64,000 bases of DNA. It comes from Buddleja alternifolia (lineage: Eukaryota > Streptophyta > Magnoliopsida > Lamiales > Scrophulariaceae). Under the pieces are notes generated by a model. It saw only the letters and a program-made list of their open reading frames with translations. It made no database searches and was not told the origin of the DNA. Both the position numbers and the translations under genes were made by a program. Location of the stretch: NCBI GenBank assembly GCA_019426215.1, contig CM033391.1, positions 9,970,708 through 10,034,707 of the forward strand, in the 5' to 3' direction. This document shows positions 11,763 through 21,939 of this stretch, piece by piece. Position 1 is the first letter of the stretch; the number at the start of each line of letters is the position of its first letter.

Positions 11763-13626
11763 TAAAAAGAACTACGATACAAAGTTTCAACAGAAACAAA
11801 CAGATCATACCTGGGGGGGACCCAATCCCCCCTATAGATTGCATGGCGACGTCAATTTGCATGTGCTCGTTAGGGTTTGAATCATCCCTAGCCTGCCTAT
11901 GGTAGTCGACACTTTCTTCTAGTTCTACGGAGATAGAATCATCCTCATCTGAGTCTTCATCTGAGTCATCATCAAGGTCGTCCTCCGAATTACACAGTTG
12001 TTGCATGTCATCTCCTGGTTCAGGCGGTCTGTTTATACCAAAATGTGATAACTGCTCTGAAAGGTCCATCGTCTTTGATGATCGACCTGACTCAAAAAGC
12101 GGGTTAATAGAATTGTTTATAATCGGGTAAGTATGGCCTTGTCTAATTGGTGGTATTTTTTCTGTTGCCACAATATTACTCGCCGGCTTTTGTTTATCAA
12201 TTACCAATTTTCGTCGAGCTGGTGGCTGATTGCCTATGTCTATCTTCGTCTGAGAAGTCGTAACTCCGTCTAGCTCTGTCGATTCCATGTCGTCACTTAT
12301 ATTATTAAGAATATCGAATCTGGAGCCGGACGTCTCGGTGGTGGTGTTCTTGATTGGGCGACTTCCTCTTGACCGATTTATTGCTTTTTGTTGTCCATGG
12401 TCATCAGAAGTATTCCCCCCTGGCGGATTGGTTTGAGCTGTAGGAATTGGGTCTTTCCTCCTCCATGTTTGTTTTGGCACCTGCTTATCCATCTCACTCC
12501 CTGATTGTTTTTTTCCAAACACAAAGACATAATTCTCTCTATTAGTCCCTATATTAGTGTCGTCCTTTTTCAGTATAGGCCGACGTTTCCTTGGTTGAAC
12601 TATATTCCATGGCCCATAAGTAGTTGGTGTAGGGATCTGCATGGGGGCCGTATTTTGATTTATCTCCTTTGCCGTGTCCTCATCTTCATTGTAACGTGTT
12701 CCACACACCTCCTTACAATGACCATAAGCCCCGCACGTGAAGCAAACCAAATTCAAACCTTCATACTCCACAATGCGTATTTTTTTGTTCACTTTAATGC
12801 ACGGTATCAATGGCTTCCTAAGGTCAATTTCCACGCATACCCGTGCGTACCTTCCCCGCAAAGATTCCTCCGTATGCTTATCGATTCCTATCACTCTTCC
12901 AATTTGTCCACCCATGCCACGTAAAATCGGGTCATAAAAATAGTGAATCGGCAGTTCGGGAAAGCGTATCCAAACCATGGTGGACTTGATCGTTTCCGAT
13001 TTCGGGTCAAAGGTTGGACTCCATTTACGTACAGTGAGATAATGACCCAGAACTACCCAAGGGCCTTCATTAAGCACTCTAACATATTCCTCTTTTGCAT
13101 GAAAACGTATGAGGTAGAATTCATTACCTAAATCGACCAAAGTAGGTTCATACGGTAATTTCCATATAGTTTTGACTCTTTGCTTCAATGTCACGTAGCC
13201 GACTTTCCTGCCCAAGACCTTCACTACGAGAGCCCGCCTGTATGGTGCTAGACCCTGCCGGAGTACAGATTTGGGTATGTTATAAACTGAAATGTTATTA
13301 CCTTCTTTCTCGAGTTCCTCTTCGTCGGATTCGGAGTACGAATCCATATCATCTGGTTCACCTTCGCCGGTGTAGAATACCGGTCCCTTTTCTTTTCGAT
13401 TCCATGAGTCGCGAATGTTGTTTTGCCATGCATTCGGAGTCACCGTTGGCTGGTCATGTCGTTTGGGATTTGCCGTCGAAGTACCCTGCTGCAGATTCGG
13501 GTTATCATGGGCTGCATCTTGACTGTTGGTGGAGTCCGCTCCGATGGTGGAGCGTTTAAGCTTTTTCTGGTTACGGTTGGGTGTTACCGTGAGTGGAGGT
13601 GGCCGGCCGGAGTCCGGCTCCTCCAT
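11737..13626 (-). CDS. LINE ORF1 protein: DUF4283 and CCHC zinc knuckle
   Basis: The frame encodes 629 residues and is open throughout. The N-terminus (about 1-120) is polar and acidic with repeated Asp/Glu/Ser. Residues about 125-265 match the plant LINE DUF4283 region, including IRFHAKEEYVRVLNEGPW and VWIRFPELPIHYF. At about 296-308 there is a CX2CX4HX4C zinc knuckle (CFTCGAYGHCKEVC). The C-terminal half is a low-complexity linker ending in an Asp/Glu-rich run. In this family ORF1 binds element RNA in a ribonucleoprotein particle. The start at 13626 is the first Met in the long frame and fits the short 5' leader. The 3' end overlaps the start of ORF2 by 26 bp, as is common in plant L1 elements. 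It looks intact, unlike ORF2, but its expression is unknown. Confidence 0.9.
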   Translation of the reverse strand: MEEPDSGRPPPLTVTPNRNQKKLKRSTIGADSTNSQDAAHDNPNLQQGTSTANPKRHDQPTVTPNAWQNNIRDSWNRKEKGPVFYTGEGEPDDMDSYSESDEEELEKEGNNISVYNIPKSVLRQGLAPYRRALVVKVLGRKVGYVTLKQRVKTIWKLPYEPTLVDLGNEFYLIRFHAKEEYVRVLNEGPWVVLGHYLTVRKWSPTFDPKSETIKSTMVWIRFPELPIHYFYDPILRGMGGQIGRVIGIDKHTEESLRGRYARVCVEIDLRKPLIPCIKVNKKIRIVEYEGLNLVCFTCGAYGHCKEVCGTRYNEDEDTAKEINQNTAPMQIPTPTTYGPWNIVQPRKRRPILKKDDTNIGTNRENYVFVFGKKQSGSEMDKQVPKQTWRRKDPIPTAQTNPPGGNTSDDHGQQKAINRSRGSRPIKNTTTETSGSRFDILNNISDDMESTELDGVTTSQTKIDIGNQPPARRKLVIDKQKPASNIVATEKIPPIRQGHTYPIINNSINPLFESGRSSKTMDLSEQLSHFGINRPPEPGDDMQQLCNSEDDLDDDSDEDSDEDDSISVELEESVDYHRQARDDSNPNEHMQIDVAMQSIGGIGSPPGMICLFLLKLCIVVLFNDKCILEL

Positions 13627-13783
13627 GGCCGTTTGAAATTAGCTTTTATCAAAGCTTGTGCACATGCGGAGACTTTTTCCAGAAAGTTGCCGGCCACGCT
13701 TGCTTTTCTTTTCCTTTTAGCAGCACAGCAACTTTTCTAGAGAGAGAAAAACTACTAAGCCTTCATTTTTTGTGTTCGATTAC

Positions 13784-14136
13784 TTTTACTAAACCTTTGT
13801 ACCATTTTCAAAGAGAGCGGAAGTACAAATAGACGTCATATGATCATATGATGATAATCTAACATAAACTTGTTGCATAAATCTGCAAAATTACCCAAAC
13901 AAAATTTGGTCCATTAAACGTGCGAATGCACGCACACCTGTCCTAAATCTCAAACCATGTATCCAAATCCAGCTAATTTAATAGCTTTTTACACTAAACA
14001 ATTATTGTTATTATTTTCCCTTTCCTCGTGCATACATATGTGATGTATGTATATACTTTCAGGTCCATAAAACATACACATTAAATAGAGTTATTAGGAT
14101 AAATTCCAATAGATACGTATTTATTACCTCGTTAGA
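13784..14136. other. Short spacer, nothing recognised
   Basis: Between the LINE target duplication and the second copy of the 3.4-kb repeat I see no gene or element ends. Confidence 0.5.
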
Positions 14137-14299
14137 GTGAATAACAAAATTGATATTATACTCACCTTCAACATGAAAAATGTATCTAGCTTTCACCTGT
14201 ATGTCGCGTCGGCCATTGAATTAGACGGAATTCTGATATCAAATAATTTGCCCATTTCATATATTCTCACGTCTAATGGATTTTGTTCCCATAGACGGC

Positions 14300-15670
14300 G
14301 TCAATATGATGCTCGTAAAATTTGCATCATAGATTTTTAAGGTCCACTTCATGATTCTTCCATGAATTCCCTAAACCTGCAAAATAATATCGCGTTAGAA
14401 GGCGCACCGAGGGTCTCCCTAGTGTTGGCCTTCCGACGCTCAAGTCAGTAACTACAGAGAAATTATAAAATATTCCAGAAAAAACCTCCCCTTTAACTTT
14501 GTCGTAGTCTTATTTATATACCACATCAATTAGTTAGCTCAATCCCACAAATTAAAGGGTGATCCCTAGGGATGACAACGGATTCGGGTTGGACATGGAA
14601 CCGCCCCGGCGGTTCCGGTTCCACCAGCTCTAACCGACTCCGGATCCGGATCCGGTTCCGGTTCCAACTTATCGGGTTCTTAGTGGTTCCGGGTTGAACC
14701 CAGAACAGCTTTTTTTTTTTTTTTTGGAGCAGATTTTGAAAGTTTGGACTCCCTTTTCATCTTATTGGTTCAAGAGTTCAATACCGTTATTAATAAATAA
14801 TAAACAACATATATATATATATATATATATAAGTCAATATTTTATCCAATTCTCTGAACACGTCACCACCATATATTTGAACTTTGAACTTTGAAGCATA
14901 AGCAAGTCAATTTTCTGTGTCCTAGATTGAGCCAAAAGGATAGTTGTATAAGATGGAATCATTCAACTCCCACCAAGGACTGCTGAAAGGCCCAAAATGA
15001 AAAATTCTAGCAAATTTTTAATTTGAGATTTTATAATATATGTTGTATATAAAATTTAATCCCCCAAATTACATATGAATATCATTCCACAATACCAACA
15101 AAACATCTAGAATTTCTCAAAATTAAGAATAGAAAATTATCTAGCATTCATACTAATCTCATTAAAAAGAAACATGCGAACTTATAATTCTAAAAAGAAG
15201 ATTTTAATTTCCGTGAATGAAGCTAATCATATTTCTAGCTTGGTAATAATAGTAAAATATACATATGGAGAACGTATAGAAGAAAAAAGTAATGAAAAAG
15301 AAGAAAAACTATAAAAAAAAGGCAAAACTCTAGCCCAAAAAAGAAGAAAGGTCTCGCGGTTTCGGTTCTCGCGGGTATCCGCAAGCGGTAGTGTAAAAAC
15401 AATACTCGCGGGGTACCCGATTCCGGTTCCAAATTCGCGGGTACCCGCGAGTCTCACGGTTCCGGTTCTCGCAGGTACCCGCAAGAGGTAGTGTAAAAAT
15501 AATACTCGCGGGTACCCACGGGTCTAGCGGTTCCGGGTCCTTCATTATGCGGTTCCGGTTCCGGTTCCCAAAAATTTATGCTGTTCCGATTCCGGATCCT
15601 CAAGAACCGACCCGAAACCGGCCCGTTGCCATCCCTAGTGATCCCATGAACATCTTACCGGGTGGTTCTA
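14300..15670. repeat. Dispersed repeat copy B, split by a hAT insertion
   Basis: 14300-14566 and 15646-15670 together match copy A at 3430-3725. The match stops abruptly near 15670, where a sequence with Mutator-relic features begins, so the repeat seems to have been cut by a second insertion. The class of the repeat itself is not known to me. Confidence 0.8.
14567..15637. mobile_element. Non-autonomous hAT element (1071 bp)
   Basis: The terminal inverted repeats are TAGGGATGACAACGG on the left and the complement of TAGGGATGGCAACGG on the right. A perfect 8-bp target duplication GTGATCCC lies at 14559-14566 and 15638-15645. Subterminal zones are dense in CCGGTTCCGG and CGCGGGTACCCGC motifs, likely transposase-binding repeats by analogy with hAT elements. 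There is no transposase. The empty site at 3686-3693 in the paralogous repeat confirms the boundaries. Confidence 0.95.
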
Positions 15671-16009
15671 AATGGGAAAGTTAGCAAATACGGTCCAAAA
15701 TGGCACGAGGCCTTGCAAATTGCACAAGGCCTTGCATTGAATGTCCCATATGGGACCCATTAGATAGAAAGTACACAAATACCCTTACTAAGGCATGGTA
15801 ATAAAACAACAACAAAAAAATCAGCATTTGGGAAATTTCTTTTATACCCTTACTGAAAATATGTAATAAAAGAAAATAAAAATCAGGATTTTGTAAATGT
15901 CTAAATTAACATTTCATGACTTTCAATTAAAAAAAAAAAAACTCAATAAAATGCATTGCTGCCAAATCGGGTTCCCCCCAAAACGTTAAAATTAGGACTC
16001 GTCAATTAG

Positions 16010-16310
16010 GGTTCTTCAATTGATTCCAAATTCTGTACAATTGATTGATATTTCCCAGAGAAGACTTGCAACATTGTTGTCCTATGTTTCGAAAGACTGC
16101 AATTTAATGATTTCGAATTTTATTTTTGTAGTTTTTGGAGGTGCAATTAGTAGGGTTTTTGAATTAGGATTCTTCAATTGATTCCAAATTCTCTACAATT
16201 GATTGATATTTCCCATAGAAGACTGGCGACATTGTTGCCCTATTTTGCAAAAGACTTCAATTTGACGATTCAAACTCGATTTCTGTAGTTTTTGGAGGTG
16301 CAATCGGTAT
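16010..16310. repeat. Tandem duplication of about 160 bp
   Basis: The block starting TTCTTCAATTGATTCC at about 16012 recurs at about 16171. Both copies contain CAATTGATTGATATTTCCCA, AGAAGACT, ACATTGTTG and GTAGTTTTTGGAGGTGCAAT. It lies just upstream of the + strand Mutator-type N-terminal fragment and is probably part of that element's end region. Confidence 0.7.
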
Positions 16311-16576
16311 TCAATCGAGCCGAATAATAGGTAAATTTGTTCATTATTTCATCAAATTCTTTGTTTAAAACAACATAATATGGGTTTCTCCTACATGCCC
16401 ATTAGAATGTTAAAAAACCTCCGACACGCCCACTAAATGGAATGGAATGTTAAATTGAATGTGTTAAGAGTATTATATGTTAAATGGAATGGGTTCGGAG
16501 TTGAATAAATTATGAAATTGTTCTAACTACAAGCATAAATTATGTGCTTTTTTTTCATGTTCCAGTTTTGTAAGAA

Positions 16577-17400
16577 ATGTCAGATAATCTGTTGTACTAT
16601 CGATACGATGGTAAGTGGCAGATGAAAGATGGAGGCGTTGGTGGAGCATATAAATGAATTTCAAATAATAATTTTGCATTGATTAACACAATAATTGGGG
16701 GAGAGGGCCATGATCTTAACACGGTAATAATTTTCAATTTTCATGATTGTATATTTCAAAGGGCTCCTTTAAAAGGGAGGATCCTATAAATGTTTAACCC
16801 CTATATATATAGTCGACGATTTTGATTTAAGGTGTTATCTTATGGACCAATGTCGGCTATCTAAATGTAGAAGCATTCTCCACATTATTAAAAAGACGAT
16901 TCCTGTTGGAAATAACATTTTTTACACTGATGATGAACATGATTTTGTTGAAAATGGTGATGGTGGCTTCCCATATATGGACCATCCGGAATTCATTAAT
17001 GAGGATTCAGATACTTATGTTAATGTCAATTTGGCTGACGACTATACATCTGTGCCTGGTCGGCCGGGTGGTGTTTTAAAAAAGCCGACATCCCTACCCA
17101 TATCGATAGTTTCTGCCCCAACTCCCATGAAACAAGCAGCTCCATCTTCTGAAAGATATGACTCTACTCCAATTCTTCCATCTCTTAATCTTGAACCTAC
17201 TCTTGTTGAGATTAGTGAAACCTTCAGTTTTGATGATGGTATAGATCTACCGATTGGACATGAATTCAGAAGCAAAGCTGAGGTGTTCGATTTGGTTGTG
17301 GCTGCTTCGTTGAAGATAACTTTCTATTTTAGGCCAGTTAAGAGAACAAAGGTCGCATACTGTTAAGTGTAGAGTTGAGGATTGTAACTGGAGTTTGAGT
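16577..17400 (+). pseudogene. Mutator-like (MULE) transposase N-terminal fragment
   Basis: An ATG at 16577 opens a short exon-like frame (starting MSDNLLYYRYDGKW) of the sort found at the start of MULE transposases. It is followed by a possible GT intron start near 16722. A frame at 16842-17366 then encodes an acidic stretch and the segment GHEFRSKAEVFDLVVAASLK, which resembles the start of the MULE DNA-binding region. Beyond the stop, another frame reads CRVEDCNWSLSAATF, the expected zinc-binding block. Near 17400 the sequence changes orientation and the C-terminal part of a MULE transposase runs on the opposite strand. The fragment is a relic. Confidence 0.7.
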
Positions 17401-18611
17401 GCGGCAACTTTTCAAGTAGTTAGAATGTACCACCCGAATGGCCTGTATTTCAGCAGGAATGTTCCAATTGGATATACTAGAAACAGGGTATATAGTTCTG
17501 TTATACACCATTGCCCACCAAAATTTCGTCTAGAATTCCGAACATAGAGAATCCAATTCTTCGTCGTTGGCAGAAAATTTTGAAAATGTCCGCACAAGGG
17601 ATCTGGTCAATGTTGAAAACTCGGCAACTACATGTTTTATTCCGGAGATCAACATATAATTGATCAGAATCTAAAGTTCCCATGCGTCTGACAACATATT
17701 CACGTGTTATCTCATTTATTTCATCGACTCTAAAGAAACTGGCATCATGTTTCCTTGCATGCAATGTTGTTTCAACTTCTGGAGTAAGGACTTGTGATGA
17801 TCCACCCTCTAATTCTTCGTTGCGGTGGTTATTGAACCACTTAGATATTAACTTGACAATCTCATCCAACATAATTACCACCAGAAGAGTTCTAGCTTTA
17901 ACCAATACAGCATTCATGGACTCAACTCCGTTGGAAGTCAAAATATTATATCGTGAACATTTAAAGAAGCACCTCGCCCAATGCTCCTTAATAAGGAGTA
18001 ATTTTCGTATATACTAATGAAACTTGACACATGTAGGAGGTTGCCTTTTTGTTAGGTCATCAAAATATTTATCGAAATCTTGAACAGTATATGCTTCAGC
18101 ACAAGTCATGAACTTCGACACCACACTGTCCCGATGTTCATTTCTTTTTTTACTGCCCCTTCCTATATTAACGCGAGTCTTAATATTTTGAGAGATATGA
18201 TAAGAACAATAACCATGTGAAACCCTAGGATACACTGTCTCAACTAATTTTAAGATGCTCGCGTTTCTGTCTGAAATGATGACCAGATCTTCAGAATCTG
18301 GTATGATCTCGATAAGCTTCTCCAAGAACTATTTCCAAGTCGAATCACTTTCATTTTTCACTACACCAAATGCAATGGGATATTGATGTTTGTTGACATC
18401 TTGTGCAGTGCAAACTAATAACACACCCTTGTATTTGGGCTTTAAGTGTGTGCCATCAATAACAATAATCTTCCTCAAGAACGCTAAACCTTCAATGCAT
18501 GCTCCTAATGCAAAAATAAAGACACAAATTTGTTATCCGCATCTGTAACACAGTGAGTAACTTTACCCGGATTCTTCTCCTTCAACACATGCAAAAAACT
18601 CAGAATTTAGC
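17400..18611 (-). pseudogene. MULE transposase catalytic and SWIM regions, degenerate
   Basis: Read on the - strand from 18611 down. A segment with FLHVLKEKNPGKV and VTDADNKF leads to IDGTHLKPKYKGVLLVC, which contains the first Asp of the DDE domain. Next come EIIPDSEDLVIISDRNASIL (second Asp, 18260-18325) and YCSYHISQNIK. The frame at 17501-17941 starts with TSNGVESMNAVLVKAR and carries the SWIM zinc finger (CSCRVFNIDQIPCAD), and a final block near 17440 matches the usual C-terminus. Stops and frameshifts are frequent, so it is not functional. It is interrupted upstream by the solo LTR at 18617-20004. Confidence 0.85.
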
Positions 18612-18616
18612 ATAAC

Positions 18617-20004
18617 TGACACGCTAAAAGCTAACGTGCTTGGTAGCAAGTATACTAGTTGTGCGTAATAATAAGTGGACTAAAAGTCCGGGTTGTCGAA
18701 CCTCAAGGACTAAGTATTTTAGCTTATGATTAATGAAAATGGACAAAAGTAAATTGCAATAAAACGATTAAGCAAGCGAAGAACAAAAGGGAAACGGACT
18801 ATAGCTTAAATCTTAAGAGTGATAAAATGACTAAGGCACATGCTACAACCTAATCTACTCATCAATATACGTGAGCTACCCCTCAAATTATTAGACTCCT
18901 ATTGCTTCGGTGGAAAATCCTTAATTAACTATTACCCGATGTCTCGGCTCATAATGAACCTATGATTAATTAACGGTTCTCTAAATATGTCTATCCGAGA
19001 ATCTAATCAATAACCACGCATTAACGTTCTAGAATTTCCCCGGATCAATCCGGCTAACAGCACCCGAAAATATTTACCTATTTCTAGGGGAAATTCCACA
19101 TTAGTTTCGGATGATGTGTTGATTCTTGTTGCACCCTAACCTATGTTCTTTCGAGTGGATAGAATAGGCACAATAGCAAGCATATGGTGATCAAGCATAT
19201 GATTGTGATAAACGCACAAAATCAACACACAAAGCAATAGGAGAATTAATACGAAAATTCACTTCACATATATTGATTTGTAAAATAGGCTTTCACATGG
19301 CCTTAGTACTACAAATTTAGCTCATAATCAATAACATAAAAGAGCCTAATGTAGTCATATACATCATCATAGACAAGTATGTAATGAAAAACATATAAAA
19401 ACTCCCTATATTGCTTGATCGATGATGTATCCGAGTCAAGAGCTCCAATCCCAAGCTAAACCTCCTTCTTAGCCTCTTAGAGTTGATGAAAAATGGCCCA
19501 AAACCCAGAAAATCGCCTCCAATCTCCCAGATTTCGAACCCTCAACTTCAGCTCAAAAATTCAATTTATAGATTTCAAAAACGATTACGGTGGCGCCCGA
19601 GCGCAGGTGGATCGGCCCCTAGGCGCGGCTTACGTGGCACTGTTGGCTTGAGGCAAAAGTCAAGGGGCGCCCAGGCATGGATTTACTGGCGCTCGGGCGT
19701 GGGAAATATCACGCCTAGGCGTGAAATATGTGGCGCCTGGGCGTGAGACTGCGAAGCATTCTGCCTTGTGTATTCGGATGGCGCCTAGGCGTGGAGACTC
19801 TTGCGCTTGGGCGCCGATCTGCGAAGCATCTTAAAGAACAACGTTCGATACACCGTCTTTGGCCCTTTTCTTCGTGCAACATCGCTTAGTGCCTAAATTC
19901 ACTCAATACACAGATTACACATACAAGAGGCACAATTCAAGCTATGAAAAGACCTAAATTGTCATTAAGAGGGTTAAGAACATGTGCATAAACGACTCCT
20001 ATCA
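18617..20004. mobile_element. Solo LTR (1388 bp) inside the MULE relic
   Basis: The segment starts TGACACGC and ends CTCCTATCA (TG...CA), and is flanked by a perfect 5-bp duplication ATAAC at 18612-18616 and 20005-20009. The transposase reading on the - strand resumes across the two duplications, which proves insertion. There are no internal domains, so it is a solo LTR left by recombination between two LTRs. Related sequence recurs at about 20345-21262 and 42303-43600. A GC-rich stretch at 19580-19830 repeats GCGCC-(C/T)-(A/G)-GGCGTG motifs. Which LTR superfamily it belongs to I cannot tell. Confidence 0.85.
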
Positions 20005-20250
20005 ATAACTCTGACCCGGATCACCCAAGAGAGTACTCAAAGCTAATGCTTTACCCCGCAAAGCTTTATGATAAAAAATATCAATGCCATCCTTTAACAT
20101 AAGGTCAATTATTGTCTTTGGCGGCGGTGTATCATATTGAGATGGATAATTCTCCAATAACATCTTACAAAACATCCTTGCGCTACTCTTTTCTCTTCTA
20201 CTATCCACTGAAGGTGAGCATGTGAGGATTCTATTATGAGAGCGCAGCAT
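20005..20250 (-). pseudogene. MULE transposase fragment upstream of the solo LTR
   Basis: On the - strand 20250-20002 encodes 82 residues with YPSQYDTPPPKTIIDLMLKD and ALRGKALALSTLLGDPGQSY. These match the stretch before the DDE domain in MULE transposases. It joins directly to the block at 18611 once the solo LTR and one copy of its 5-bp duplication are removed. No clean terminal inverted repeat was found on this side. Confidence 0.75.
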
Positions 20251-20344
20251 GAAAACATCTAACCCTCCGGTAAGAGTTCAAATGGTTAGAATGGAGGCTG
20301 GTAGACAGAAGGTTCGCAAAAAATGAAAGAGACAAAAAGATCCA

Positions 20345-21262
20345 AGAACGTTCTAAATCTAATCAAACCCCATTGAACTATGGGGCTCAACAAGTTTTTC
20401 ATGTGACATTAAATGTGGGCTTGTAGTAATTCTAAGTTAAATCAAGAGATAAAGATGTGAATTATGACTTAAAATACTAAATAACAATTACCAACTAATG
20501 AAATAAATCAACTTTGAATTTAAATCAACGAGAAAAGTGATTAAGGCATATAATTCAACCAATAATTCAATTTGACTATGATTCTATCTTACCGGATTAT
20601 TAGATTGATTAGGTTAAGGTGAAATTCCCTAAATTACGTGTAATTCTATGATGGACCGAGACCATTGGTCCGGGTCCACTTTTCACCATAGGATATCTGG
20701 GGTAATTTAGTAAATTACCGGGGTAGTTTACTAAATTACCGGGGTAATTTACTAAATTACCCTCCTCCTATTGGGGGATCCTATGGTGAAAAGTGGACTG
20801 GGACCAATGATCTCGGTCCACCATAGAATCACCCCTAAATTACTCACTATCCAATCTCTTGGTATAGCAATTCTATTTTCATTAATGATTTCTATATCTC
20901 TATATGAAATTCGAATTAATGAAAACGCATTACAAAGATTCATGGAATTTTTCGTTTTCACGAAAAGCACACACAAGGAAATCGAATCTATCTCTAGTCA
21001 ATTTTACATTGTGGTGTTTAATACCTAGATGCATCCCTAGTTTATCTCCTCTCGGTCTCAAAACTAAGCACAAATTCGTTTGGATCCCATCTTTTGGATC
21101 CAATGATGCTCTATACCTGATACACATAAATAAAACAAATCAAGGTATAATGTGGGGTAAAATTTACTAAAAAATGAGCCAAATCAAAGAAAAGAGATGC
21201 CCGAAAATGCGTAAAATACGAGCTTATCAAAAAATTTCCCCCAAACTAAGTTAATTTGGTCG
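20345..21262. repeat. LTR-family fragment related to the solo LTR
   Basis: This segment shares layout and phrases with 42303-43600, for example CTCTAGTCANTT, TGTGGTGT(T/G)TAATACCT and a late GAGCTTATCA near 21222-21231. It is interrupted at 20638-20832 by a MITE. No coding frames are convincing. Confidence 0.6.
20638..20832. mobile_element. Mutator-type MITE (195 bp) with 11-bp target duplication
   Basis: Long inverted arms of about 50 bp (20643-20693 and 20779-20829) start with GTG and contain ATTCTATG(A/G)TGGACCGAG. The element is flanked by CCCTAAATTAC at 20627-20637 and 20833-20843, an 11-bp duplication compatible with Mutator-type insertion (9-11 bp). The centre has tandem GGGGTAATTTACTAAATTAC units. 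A related TIR-like phrase occurs near 27120 in the WOX3 intron. Confidence 0.88.
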
Positions 21263-21324
21263 GACACGTATGACTAGAATTTAACTTGTAATCTATATGT
21301 CATTTTGAAATCATCAACAAAGAT

Positions 21325-21893
21325 ATCCTTTGTTTGTTTGTGTTTTTACCATTGCGTTCTCATTTTCATTCTCGTTTGAAAATGAACATACACATGGTAC
21401 ACAATTTTCAAGTGAAAATACTCATTACCAATATAACTTTAACGTTTTCGAGTATAATTACCTATCACTTCATTAAATCAAACTCGTTTTTTTCTTTTCT
21501 CTTCTTCTAAAAAAATTGTATTTCTGACCACGATGATGGTGACTATCGAAACAAAATACATAATCTCAAGCTTCACAATCTTATGCACATTAAAGGCCCA
21601 TATTCAATAATTTTAGTGTTCATTTTGGGTCGATTTTAATCATTTTCACTTATAAATATCTCTAAGTAATACTATCTTATATATTATTTTATTTACAATA
21701 ATATTTATATTACTACTTTTAACTAACTCAATTATTTCACACGTAATCAATTCACCAATTCCAACCATTTGAAAAAAATACAACCAAACATGTCTACTAT
21801 TTTTTTCACAAAAAGTAAAAACACATTTCCCCATACTTTTAAAAAAATAGTGGTTGAAAATAAAATGAAAATACATCCAAACAAAGTCATAGT
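21325..21893. mobile_element. Possible MITE with TTTGTTTG-type ends
   Basis: The left end reads TCCTTTGTTTGTTTGTGTTT and the complement of the right end reads TGACTTTGTTTGGATGTATT, an imperfect inverted pair over about 570 bp of AT-rich DNA. No clear target duplication was found, so this is tentative. Confidence 0.35.
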
Positions 21894-21939
21894 CTTCTAA
21901 CATTGTATATATGCGAGTAGTGTAGGCCTTTTTTTAAGG

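Larger units (their letters stand above)
7595..13769 (-). mobile_element. Full-length L1-type LINE, degenerate
   Basis: This non-LTR retrotransposon of about 6.2 kb reads on the - strand. Its 5' end is near 13769 and its poly(A) tail appears as 14 T on the + strand at 7595-7608. The flanks carry TTGTGTTCGATTAC at both 7581-7594 and 13770-13783. This target duplication of at least 14 bp defines both ends and shows insertion by target-primed reverse transcription. Order of parts: a 5' leader of about 143 bp, ORF1 (gag-like, zinc knuckle), ORF2 endonuclease, reverse transcriptase, zf-RVT and RNase H, then a short 3' region. ORF2 has several frameshifts and stops, so the copy cannot move by itself. 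The long surviving frames suggest a moderately old insertion. Confidence 0.95.

Noticed and set aside
15227..15545. Frames of 65-85 residues on the - strand near the right end of the 1071-bp hAT element
   Set aside because: They overlap subterminal CGGGTACCCGCG repeats and a long A-rich run. They have no domain and differ in phase.
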